From NCBI GenBank assembly GCA_036734945.1, contig DAIMXP010000002.1:1-64000 (forward strand): 64,000 nt of DNA, given 5' to 3'. The stretch comes from UBA4733 sp036734945. GTDB taxonomy: Bacteria; Chloroflexota; UBA4733. Numbering within the stretch: the stretch's first letter is position 1; each line of letters opens with the position of its first letter. A program made the position numbers and the translations under genes. The notes under the pieces are model-generated. The model had not been told where the DNA came from, did not search any database, and saw nothing but the letters and a program-made list of their open reading frames with translations. Shown piece after piece: positions 25,413-33,388 of the stretch.

Positions 25413-25985
25413 ATGAGACAGCATCCATTGCTCAGCTATGTGATCCTCACGTTTGGTATCACCTGGGGACTTGCTGCGTGCTTCGTCCTGTTTCCGGCGC
25501 AAATCGCCGCGACATTCGGCAAGGCTTCCGTGAGCAATCCCCTCTTCCTGCTCGCGGTGTACGCGCCGAGCATCTCGGCCGTGATCATGACTGGCGTGAC
25601 CGGGGGGCCAAGCGGCATCGGCAGCCTGCTCGCCCGGCTGCTCCGGTGGCGTGTGCGCGTCCGGTGGTATGCGGCCGCGCTGCTCGGTCTGCCCGTGCTG
25701 AGTTCGCTCGCGACGGTGATGAACGCTGCGGCATCTGGATCTCTCCCCAGGTTGGAGCATGGGTATGACCTGTTCCTCCGTGGGCCCTCGGGGCTGGAAA
25801 TTCTCCAGGTGGTGGGGAATCACCACGTTGGGTGGACTCTCCTGGTCTCCGCGCTTGCCATTGTTTTCGTCAGTGATCCAGGGCCTCTCGACAGTGGCAA
25901 CGCAACAGCGATCCTTGCCCCCCCCCGCTTTCAATCTGACCAACTACCGTCTGTCCCGGTCCAAGAGGCCGCTGTTCTGGAGTAG
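25413..25985 (+). pseudogene. CPBP-type membrane protein, truncated
   Basis: A 190-codon ORF whose first half resembles the N-terminal helices of CAAX protease/bacteriocin-processing (CPBP) membrane proteins: LLSYVILTFGITWGLAACFV, then LLAVYAPSISAVIMTG, LLARLLRWRVRVRWYAAALL. The catalytic EExxxR and HxxxN-type motifs expected further on are absent. After VGWTLLVSALAIVF the reading turns into low-complexity sequence (APPRFQSDQLPSVPVQ), so the gene is cut by a deletion. Start: ATG at 25413. Confidence 0.62.
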
Positions 25986-26097
25986 ACTGACCGGGGCGCC
26001 TGCCGCCTTCGTTTGTTGGCGCAGTGATCACGCTGCCGGCAGCCAAAGCTCGTCGCGTGAGGCGACGGGAGCGGCGCGACCGTCGCTCCCGTCGCCG

Positions 26098-26310
26098 CGC
26101 AGCGAGCTGGAGCGCATCCTGGCGCTGCTGCCGCCCGATCACCGGCGCGTGCTGCAACTGCGCTTCCACGAGGGATGCACCATCAAGGAGACCGCTCGCG
26201 CCATGCAGGTATCGGAAGCCAACGCCAAAGTGCTGCAGTACCAGGCGGTGCAGTGCGCGGCCGCCCTTGTTCGGTTGAACTCGTCGGTAGCGCCGGCAGC
26301 CAGACCGTAA
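26098..26310 (+). pseudogene. RNA polymerase sigma factor (ECF) region 4 remnant
   Basis: One frame reads SELERILALLPPDHRRVLQL, then HEGCTIKETARAMQVSEANA and KVLQYQAVQCAAALVRLN. This is sigma-70 region 4 with the -35 recognition HTH of an ECF-type sigma factor. Region 2 and a start are missing; the frame upstream is unrelated. It is fused directly to the DUF2807 remnant. Confidence 0.7.
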
Positions 26311-26531
26311 CCATGTCCGGCTCGAGCCGATACAAGGGCAGCCAATTCGCCAGCATGGAGGCAATTGTTCGGAGTAGCGGCTCGGGACAGGCGACGGTCA
26401 ACGCAAGCGATAGCTTGCGCGTCAAGATCAGCGGAAGCAGTGCCGTACATTACCTCGGCCACCCGGCCATCCTATCGACCGTCACCGGCAGCGGCTCGGT
26501 TGATCATGCGCCGGTTACACAGCGGACGTAA
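26280..26531 (+). pseudogene. DUF2807 (head-GIN-like) C-terminal remnant
   Basis: In a different frame from the sigma remnant: GSAGSQTVTMSGSSRYKGSQ, then SGSGQATVNASDSLRVKISG and VTGSGSVDHA. These Gly/Ser beta-repeats are characteristic of the C-terminal half of DUF2807 surface or auto-adhesin-like proteins. The signal peptide and N-terminal half are missing. In some genomes an ECF sigma gene lies next to such a protein, which fits both pieces coming from one collapsed locus. Confidence 0.62.
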
Positions 26532-26621
26532 CCGAGCATCGCCGGGGGGCGGCTCGCCGCTCGCGGTGGTAGAATTCCGGCAAGCAAGGAGCAGATGGTT
26601 CAACAGAGAGGCGCCAATGCC

Positions 26622-27284
26622 ATGGCCACGCTCGTCGGGAGCCGGGTGACCTATGCCGAGTTCTGTGATCTCCCCGATGACGGCATCCTCTACGAACTGC
26701 TGGACGGCGTGATCGTGGTGCGTTCCTCGCCCACCGAACCCCATCAGGCAGTTGCTCTCACGCTTGCCGTGCGGCTGGAGTTGTTTGCGGACGACCGCGG
26801 TCTGGGCATCGTGCGGATGGGGCCGCTCGACGTCGTCCTCAACGAATACAACGTCACCATGCCCGATCTCCTCTTCGTCCGCGCCGACCGCGCCGGTATC
26901 CTTGGTCATACGGGCTGCTTCGGCCCGCCCGATCTCGTGGTCGAGGCCCTCTCCCCCACCTCCGTCCAGCGTGACCTCATCGACAAGCTCGGCATCTACG
27001 AGCGGGGCGGCGTTGCCCACTATTGGGTCGTCGACGTAGCGAACGAGCGCCTGCGCCGCTTCGCGCTGGTCGGCGGTCGTTACCAGGAGCAGCCGCCCCT
27101 CGGTCGCGACGACGTGCTCATCAGCCCGCTCTTCCCCGGCCTGGAACTGCCGCTCCGGCCGATCTTTGCCGCGGCCCATCAAGCGCGCGACCTGGCCCAA
27201 CAACCCCAAGCGCCGGATGTGGATCTCGACCGCGTTCGCTTCCTGGAGGAGTGGCATCGCCAGCGCAAGCGACCGGGAGAGTAG
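26622..27284 (+). CDS. Uma2-family endonuclease-like protein
   Basis: A 220-residue Uma2 protein (PD-(D/E)xK-like fold). It shows YAEFCDLPDDGILYELLDGV at the N-terminus, MPDLLFVRADR (Asp motif), PPDLVVEALSPTS (Glu of the E-x-L core) and KLGIYERGGVAHYWVVD (Lys and YW motif). The ATG at 26622 gives the usual N-terminus; the ATG at 26595 has a Shine-Dalgarno too close to use well. These genes multiply in Chloroflexota and cyanobacteria; their real substrate is unknown. It is the first of three copies in the window. Confidence 0.82.
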   Translation: MATLVGSRVTYAEFCDLPDDGILYELLDGVIVVRSSPTEPHQAVALTLAVRLELFADDRGLGIVRMGPLDVVLNEYNVTMPDLLFVRADRAGILGHTGCFGPPDLVVEALSPTSVQRDLIDKLGIYERGGVAHYWVVDVANERLRRFALVGGRYQEQPPLGRDDVLISPLFPGLELPLRPIFAAAHQARDLAQQPQAPDVDLDRVRFLEEWHRQRKRPGE

Positions 27285-27327
27285 AACGAGGAGGCACGAC
27301 GCGGGTAGCGAGGGCGGTTGCGCAGCG

Positions 27328-28869
27328 TCAATCAAAGTGTTTGACGGTCGCCCAGAGCACCGGCAACGGCGACCTGGGCAGTGTGCAGAGGTACACCGGC
27401 AGGTTGTCCTCGTAGGCCATGCAGTAGGCGCAGGAGCTGGTGGCTACTTGCACCACGCTGGTGTAGGCCCGCTCGTCGTCCTGTAGCGACTGCCCCACGG
27501 TGATGACAACTGCGCCGCTGCAGGAACCCGGCCCCCAGAGGTAGTAGTTGTTGTGGCCGCTGAGGGCGAGCGGTAGGTGATACTTCGCGCCGAAGAAGCT
27601 GAGCGCGCTAGCCTCGCCGTAGTTGTTGGTGAAGATGCAAGCCGCTGAACGCTGAGACGCAGGGAGGTGGTCGTGGGCCTGGGCGACCGTCGCCGTCATC
27701 GTCTCCCAGCCGAAGCGATCACCGAGATACTGGGGGAAGATACCCGCCTTCTGCTGCCCGGCGCCGGAGTTGCCGATGGCGGTCAGGTGGCCATAGGTGC
27801 GGGCGAACGTGGCGGGAGGGAGGACCGGCATCGCCAATGGCGCCAGAAGCAAGCCGCTGAGGGCCAGTGCGGCGGGCAGTGCGATGCGCAGCCAGCGCCA
27901 GTGCGGCCGTCGCACCACCTGCTCCAACAGCACAGCGCCGCCGGCAAAGAGCATCGGATAGGCCGGCGCCAGGAAGTAGGCCTTGGCGTTGATCACGGTG
28001 AACAGCACGTAGAGGACCGCGTAGGTCCAGCCTAGCAGCCGATAGGGCTTGCCGGCCGCCGTGTGGAAATAGAACACCAGGCCCGCGATCGTCAGGGGCA
28101 CGGTCAGCGGATTCAGAGTGACAATCTGGTTGGCCAGAAAGCCTACCGGGCCGCCGCCGGTCAGGCCGCCGTAGTGCCGCCAGAACTCCAGCGTGGGAAA
28201 GCCGTTGACGGCATTCCACACGGCGTAAGGCAGCAGCATTGCCAGGGCGAGCAGACCGCCCAGCCAGAGCCAGCGTGTCCAGAAATAGGCTCGGCTGGGC
28301 GTGAGCAGCAGCCCGATCACCAGTGCGAAGCCGAAAAAAAGCATGGTGAGCTTGGTCAACAGCCCGACGCCCGCGACGAAGCCAAAGAGCAGCCAGAGCT
28401 TCGGCTGCTGGCGCCCAATGATCCGGAGCACGATCAACGCTGCCAAAGCTCACCACAGCGCATCCAGGATATCCATGGAGAAGATGGAAGCTGTGGCCAT
28501 GAAGACGAGCGTCACCAGCGCGGCCAGCGCCGCCAGCGCCTGGGCGAAGCGACTTCCGCCCAGTTCGCGCGCCATCAGACCGGTGACGAGGACCAGGCAA
28601 GAACCGGCAAACGCCGAAACGACGTGAATGGCGATCAGGTTATCCGCAATCAAGGCACGCATGAGCGCAGCGAGCACGGCGATCATAGGTGGGAAGTCAA
28701 CATAGCCGAAGGCAAGGCGCCGACCGCCCGCGATGTAGTACAGCTCATCTCGGAAGTAACCGTAGTTGCCGGCGACCAGCAGATGCCCTACGAAGTCAAT
28801 GAGCGCGAGAGCCGCCAGCAGAACATTGGCGCCGGCCAGGATTGAAATCGTATCAGAGCGGCGCGTCAT
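27328..28869 (-). pseudogene. Glycosyltransferase family 39-like membrane protein with in-frame TGA
   Basis: A polytopic membrane protein of the ArnT/PMT (GT39) type, coded from ATG 28869 (RBS AAGGAAAGG). The N-terminal part has GYFRDELYYIAGGRRLAFGY and VDFPPMIAVLA, a canonical first extracellular loop with the Asp-Glu pair. The frame is broken by TGA at 28450-28452 within ILDALW-stop-ALAALIVLR. The family usually has a Trp-Trp pair here, so TGG to TGA is the simplest explanation. The rest, about 374 codons in the same frame, is intact (KLTMLFFGFALVIGLLL, FLAPAYPMLFAGGAVLLEQV). It would transfer a sugar from a polyprenyl carrier. Confidence 0.8.
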
Positions 28870-29124
28870 TGCCAGCCTTTCCTTGAGGGTTGCTCCTGAG
28901 GCGATTCCCAGGTAGAACGCCGAACGGTAGAGAGCAAGCATAACCACCGACGCCACATCGCGCGGACACAATTACCCAGGGTTGTATCAAATCTGTGTCA
29001 TGCCCGTCGGCCTATAGCCCGTTGGGTGGAACAGCGGGCGGACGCATGGACAGTATATTGGGAGCAGGCAATATGGTACGGTACCGGCGCACGACGCACG
29101 TCCAGGCGAAGAGGATCGATCGGC

Positions 29125-29675
29125 ATGGCGTCTCCCGCGGACAGCAGAGGACGGCAAGGGCCGTTGCGCGACGACGAGCAGGCTGAGAATGAGCACCAGG
29201 AGCTTACCCAGCGCCTGGCCAGGTCCGAGCAAATGGCGGCGGTGGGGCAACTGGCGGCCGGCATTGCCCACGACGTGAGCAACTACCTGACGGCCATTAC
29301 GGGCCCGCTGGATCAAGTGCAGCGCGCGCTGGCCGACGGCGCGTCCTCCTTCGCGGCGATCCGCCAGGACGTGGCCACTGCGGCACTCGCTGCAGCCGAC
29401 GCCGCGCAGAGCGTGCGCCGGCTGGAGCGGCGGTGTACGACGTGCTCGTGACCGATGTCGGGCTGCCCGGCATGTCCGGCTGGCAACTCATCGAGCGAGT
29501 TCAGGCGTTGCTCCCGAAGCTGGCGATCGTCGTAGCGAGTGGCTGGGGTCACAGTGTGAGTAGTGTCGAACTGACGCGCTGCGGCATCCGCTTGGAGCAC
29601 GTCGTCGCCAAGCCGTACCGGGTGGCCGCGCTGCGGCAGGCGCTGGCGGCAGCGCTGATCGCGGCGCCGTCCTGA
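29125..29675 (+). pseudogene. Hybrid histidine kinase/response regulator remnant
   Basis: The first part (ATG 29125) ends in a HisKA helix: SEQMAAVGQLAAGIAHDVSN with the phospho-acceptor His. After about 40 more codons the frame is lost, and another frame continues as VYDVLVTDVGLPGMSGWQLI, which is the middle of a receiver domain (phospho-acceptor Asp), then LAIVVASGWG and VVAKPYRVAAL (receiver Lys). The HATPase domain and the start of the receiver are missing between about 29410 and 29430. It is a collapsed hybrid kinase and should not signal. Confidence 0.8.
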
Positions 29676-29700
29676 ATCACCTGCGGCTATACTCCCCACC

Positions 29701-30219
29701 ATGGTGACCTACGGTACCTGCTATGTGGTGGTGACTGGCGCGGGGACGGCACGGCGCGTGCCGGAACTGCTGCGGCGGCTGACGCTACTCGCGGCTCAGA
29801 CAATGGTATTGATGACACCCAACGCACGCGCCATAGTCAGCCCGCGGGAACTGGCGCTGGCTCCCGGAGCGCGCATCGTGGAGAGCTACTTCGACGCTGC
29901 GATACTGCCGCGACCGCCGGAAGGGGTGGTGCTGGTCGCCCCCTGCGACTTCAACAGTGTCAACAAGCTGGCACAGGGCATCGCCGACAACCTGGCGCTC
30001 TCCGTGGTAGCCGAGGCGATCGGACGACGCACGCCGGTAGCCATTGCCGTTTCCGTCAACACACCGCTCTGGGCACACCCACGCGCCCGCGCCTCGGTGG
30101 CAACATTGCGGGAATGGGGCTGCCTGGTGCTGGAGCCGCTGCAGCGCGAGGATGCCACCACTATGGCGCTGGACGACGACATTGTAGCCGCCGTCGCACC
30201 GTGGCTAAAAAAGGAGTAA
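29701..30219 (+). CDS. Flavoprotein (HFCD/phosphopantothenoylcysteine-decarboxylase-like)
   Basis: A 172-residue single-domain flavoprotein of the HFCD family. It begins TYGTCYVVVTGAGTARRVPE, has VLMTPNARAIV, the FMN-site segment VLVAPCDFNSVNKLAQGIAD and VAIAVSVNTPLWAHP (the PxMN-like motif in altered form). The start is ATG at 29701. It is followed after 9 bases by an alpha/beta hydrolase gene. CoaBC itself is larger; this stand-alone form may decarboxylate a cysteine residue or act as a flavin carrier. Substrate unknown. Confidence 0.75.
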   Translation: MVTYGTCYVVVTGAGTARRVPELLRRLTLLAAQTMVLMTPNARAIVSPRELALAPGARIVESYFDAAILPRPPEGVVLVAPCDFNSVNKLAQGIADNLALSVVAEAIGRRTPVAIAVSVNTPLWAHPRARASVATLREWGCLVLEPLQREDATTMALDDDIVAAVAPWLKKE

Positions 30220-30228
30220 CCTGCACTG

Positions 30229-31179
30229 ATGGCTGCGCCAGACCTCACCCGTTCCGTTCTCCACCAGTTGCTGGGGATCTTCCCGCTCCCCTGTCTGTTG
30301 GAAGCGGAAACACTGGAGCGCGTCGACCTTGGCGATGTCGTGCGCGAAAAGGTGCGCTACCGGGTTGAGCCGGGAGAGTGGGCGGCCGCCTACCTATTCC
30401 TGCCGGTGGGGCCGGCGGCGCGGCGGCCGGCGGTGCTCTGCCAGCACCAGCACGCCGGACAGTTTGACCTGGGCAAGAGCGAACCGGCCGGTCTGGCCGG
30501 CAACCCACAGCAGTTCTATGCCCTGGAGTTAGCCAGGCGAGGGTATGTGACGCTGGCGGCCGATGCCCTTTGCTTTGAGGAGCGGCGCGATGCCGTATTG
30601 GAGGGAAGCAACTTCGAGCGCTTCACGTCCGCCCGGCTGATTGTCGAAGGCAGCGCATTGCAGACCAAGATGCTCTCCGACGCCATGCGCGGCATCGACT
30701 ATCTGCTGTCGCGGGCGGAGGTGGACCCCGCTCGCCTCGGCTGCATCGGCCACTCCCTCGGCGGTCAGCAGACCCTCTTCACTGCGGCGATAGACGAGCG
30801 GATCAGCGCGGCCGTATCCAGTTGCGGGTTCGCCAGCTACGCTTCACTCTTCCGCGACCGCATCAACCACAACTACGCAGCCTACGTGCCAGGCTTGCTG
30901 CGCCATGGCGAGGTGGGCGACGTGCTGGCGCTGGCCGCGCCGCGTCCGTTCCTGGTCCTGGCCGGCAACGCCGACCGCATCTTCCCCTTCGACGGCATCG
31001 TCGCCTCGGTCGAGCGCGCCCGCGAGCGCTACCGCACCCTTGGCGTTGAAGATCGGCTCGGCTTCGTGCCGGTCAACGCCGGCCACGCTTTCAGCGACGA
31101 CATGCGGCAGCGCGCCTATGCCTGGTTTGACCAGTGGCTTCGTCGGGGATCGTCCGTAGCGTCTACTACACCTTTGTGA
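30229..31179 (+). CDS. Alpha/beta hydrolase, dienelactone-hydrolase/acetyl-esterase-like
   Basis: A 316-residue hydrolase with nucleophile elbow GHSLGG (LGCIGHSLGGQQTLFTAA), an acid residue region LVLAGNADRIFPFDG, and the catalytic His in VNAGHAFSDDMRQRAY. The N-terminal RRPAVLCQHQHAGQFDLGKS forms the oxyanion-hole region. It is cytoplasmic with no signal peptide. Start: ATG at 30229, 9 bases after the flavoprotein stop; AAGGAG lies inside the upstream gene end. The substrate could be an acetylated sugar or other ester. Confidence 0.82.
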   Translation: MAAPDLTRSVLHQLLGIFPLPCLLEAETLERVDLGDVVREKVRYRVEPGEWAAAYLFLPVGPAARRPAVLCQHQHAGQFDLGKSEPAGLAGNPQQFYALELARRGYVTLAADALCFEERRDAVLEGSNFERFTSARLIVEGSALQTKMLSDAMRGIDYLLSRAEVDPARLGCIGHSLGGQQTLFTAAIDERISAAVSSCGFASYASLFRDRINHNYAAYVPGLLRHGEVGDVLALAAPRPFLVLAGNADRIFPFDGIVASVERARERYRTLGVEDRLGFVPVNAGHAFSDDMRQRAYAWFDQWLRRGSSVASTTPL

Positions 31180-31277
31180 TATAGTGACGCCGTACGGTAG
31201 ACGCGATCGCCTTCCGACGCGCGATTCGACTGGCAGAGGATCGCCTGGCGGCCATGGCACCGTGAAAGGAGCCGGCA

Positions 31278-31664
31278 ATGAGCATCGGACGAAGTGTCGA
31301 TGAGGTCCATGCGGAACAGATGCAACGCGACCCAGCCTACCGCGCCTATTGGGAACGAACGGCGTTAGCGCGGGCGGTAGCGTTGCGCGTGCTGGGCTAT
31401 CGAGTCGAGCACCGCTTGACCCAGACGGCGCTCGCTCGCCGGCTTGGTATGCGCCAGTCGGCCATCGCCCGCCTGGAGGCCGGCGAGCACAGTCCGAGCG
31501 TGGAGACGCTGCTGCGCCTGTCCCGAGGGTTGGGAATGGAGTTTTTGCTCCACGTCACGCCAGGGGAAGGTGAGACGCGCTGGCCGGACCCGCCAGCCGC
31601 CGAGGGCACGGTACGCGAGGTGGTGCGGGGTGAGTGTGGCGCGGTACTCGCCGTTGCGGGTTAG
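31278..31664 (+). CDS. XRE-family HTH regulator, HigA-like
   Basis: A 128-residue DNA-binding protein. The HTH core is RLTQTALARRLGMRQSAIAR followed by LEAGEHSPSVETLLRLSRGL. The N-terminal extension (MSIGRSVDEVHAEQMQRDPA) resembles HigA/RelB-locus antitoxins. Start: ATG at 31278 with AAAGGAG upstream. No HigB-type toxin is found on either side, so it is an orphan antitoxin or an independent regulator. Confidence 0.82.
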   Translation: MSIGRSVDEVHAEQMQRDPAYRAYWERTALARAVALRVLGYRVEHRLTQTALARRLGMRQSAIARLEAGEHSPSVETLLRLSRGLGMEFLLHVTPGEGETRWPDPPAAEGTVREVVRGECGAVLAVAG

Positions 31665-31722
31665 CGCCCCCATGGTTAAGCCGACCCGTGAAGTCCGCGA
31701 TCGCTGTCATTCTTCGTGGTGA

Positions 31723-31728
31723 TATACT
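31723..31728 (+). promoter_or_regulatory. Possible -10 element in the XRE to methyltransferase gap
   Basis: TATACT inside GTGATATACTGCG, the most promoter-like stretch of the 247-base gap before the methyltransferase gene. No clear -35 box at 17 bases. The rest of the gap holds nothing recognisable. Confidence 0.25.
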
Positions 31729-31911
31729 GCGCGCAAGCTTCGATGGAGGAATCCACTGGCCCCCGCAGTTCCGAGTGGTCGGGTAGACGTGCGAGCGCTG
31801 TGAGCATGACACGAATGGGTGCCGCATGATCGGGCTAGAGAGCCGAGAGTTTGCCCGATGCTCAAGAGACCTCACTGAAACACCCCGCCTGAACGCGGGC
31901 CAAAGGTCTCA

Positions 31912-33033
31912 ATGGCTGTAGAAGTCTGGCATCGTGGCGTCGTCGAGACGGCCACCGAGTCGGCAGCCACGGCCTTCAACGGGTACATCAATTCATCAGA
32001 ATATGTGCCTCTGTTGCTTCGGGGCGACGCGCTATCCGTTCTGCGTTCGCTGCCCAGCTCGTGCGTCGATTGTGCGATGACGAGCCCGCCCTACTGGGGG
32101 AAACGCGAGTACGCAGGCGGCGGCATCGGCCTTGAAGACTGCCATGGCGATTTTGTGTCCGCTCTGTTGGCGATCATCGCGGAACTGAAACGGGTCCTCA
32201 AACCCACCGGCTCCTTCTGGCTCAACATCGGCGATACCTACCGAGAAAAGTCCCTCCAAAACATTCCCTGGCGCATAGCCATCGCAATGACGGACCAGCA
32301 AGGGTGGGTTCAACGGAACACGGTTATTTGGAACAAGGTGAAGGGCGGACCCGATAACTCGGCTGACAAGCTCCGCAATATCTACGAGCCGGTATTCCAT
32401 TTCGTCAAGTCCCAGCGCGGGTACTACTACGACGTCGATTCGATACGCGCGACAGCCAGGAAGGCGAAGGTTAGCAACGGCTCCATCGTGTCGGCGACCG
32501 GCGTATCCGGCGTGCGATACAAGCGACAGATTGAGCTATCGACCGCTCTCACCGATCAAGAGAAGGCCCAAGCGCAATTGGAACTCAACTGGATGCTTGA
32601 TGCGCTGCAAACAGGAGCAGTCAGCGACTTCCGGATGATCATTCGTGGGCAACAACGCACTACCCATTCCGATGCTGAAAGCGTCTCGGGACGAGCGAAG
32701 GAACTCGCTGCCCATGGGTTCTATTTCCTCAAATATCACCCAAACGGCGTCAAGCCGTCAGACGTCTGGGAAATCATCCCTGAGGATACCCAGGCCAGAG
32801 AAGCGCACTTCGCGCCCTACCCGGAGGACCTGTGTAAGCTCCCGATTATCGCTACCTGTCCTCCTGGCGGTGTCGTCCTTGATCCCTTCGCGGGGATCGG
32901 CACGACGCTATACGTGGCCCATAACCTTGGCCGCAGGTCGGTAGGAATCGACATCTCAGAGCGGTACTTACAGCTGGCCGCCGAACGATGCAACTCTATT
33001 CCATCTTTTACAGGCGGTGAGATGAGAGCATAA
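31912..33033 (+). CDS. Site-specific DNA methyltransferase, beta class, m4C-type motif
   Basis: A 373-residue DNA methyltransferase. Motif IV is TSPPYWG near residue 57, and the AdoMet-binding motif DPFAGIGTT comes later, near residue 325. That order defines the beta class; the TSPPYW form is typical of cytosine-N4 enzymes. The target-recognition region lies between them. Start: ATG at 31912 with AAAGG upstream. No cognate endonuclease is adjacent, so it may work with the island downstream or be a solitary methylase. Confidence 0.87.
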   Translation: MAVEVWHRGVVETATESAATAFNGYINSSEYVPLLLRGDALSVLRSLPSSCVDCAMTSPPYWGKREYAGGGIGLEDCHGDFVSALLAIIAELKRVLKPTGSFWLNIGDTYREKSLQNIPWRIAIAMTDQQGWVQRNTVIWNKVKGGPDNSADKLRNIYEPVFHFVKSQRGYYYDVDSIRATARKAKVSNGSIVSATGVSGVRYKRQIELSTALTDQEKAQAQLELNWMLDALQTGAVSDFRMIIRGQQRTTHSDAESVSGRAKELAAHGFYFLKYHPNGVKPSDVWEIIPEDTQAREAHFAPYPEDLCKLPIIATCPPGGVVLDPFAGIGTTLYVAHNLGRRSVGIDISERYLQLAAERCNSIPSFTGGEMRA

Positions 33034-33388
33034 TCGAGTTCCGCGACGAAGAAGCAGGCCATGTCGCCTGGGCTGCTGCACCCACACCGCACCTGTTCCC
33101 CGTGGGAATTACACGCTGGGAGCCAATGCCAAGCATTGTGCGCTCAAACGCGAAGCCGTTATGCTGTACGTTGATGCCGAGGGCAACTCGCTGGAGTTCT
33201 GCCGCTATTGTCTGTGGGGCCGACCCGCTGAAGGGCTTTGTGGTGTTCTGACCGCCGGACTATAATGAGCAAAACTGCACTGAATTGTAGTGACATACTG
33301 GAGCGAAATGGGATTGTTCACGCAGGCACTCCACCATGCTGGTGCCTCAAAGCCCACAGTACACGCACTTTTGGGGCGGCGCTAACTC
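33034..33388. other. Gap between two methyltransferase genes
   Basis: 355 bases. One plus-strand frame reads AKHCALKREAVMLYVDAEG then FCRYCLWG (33140-33225), which resembles a small Zn-ribbon piece, but it has no start or RBS and ends at 33264. I see no hairpin terminator or repeat. Confidence 0.35.

Noticed and set aside
28450..28452. TGA as sense codon (recoded genome)
   Set aside because: Many genes here end in TGA with coupled ATGA starts and correct lengths, so TGA is a normal stop; only a local mutation or readthrough remains.
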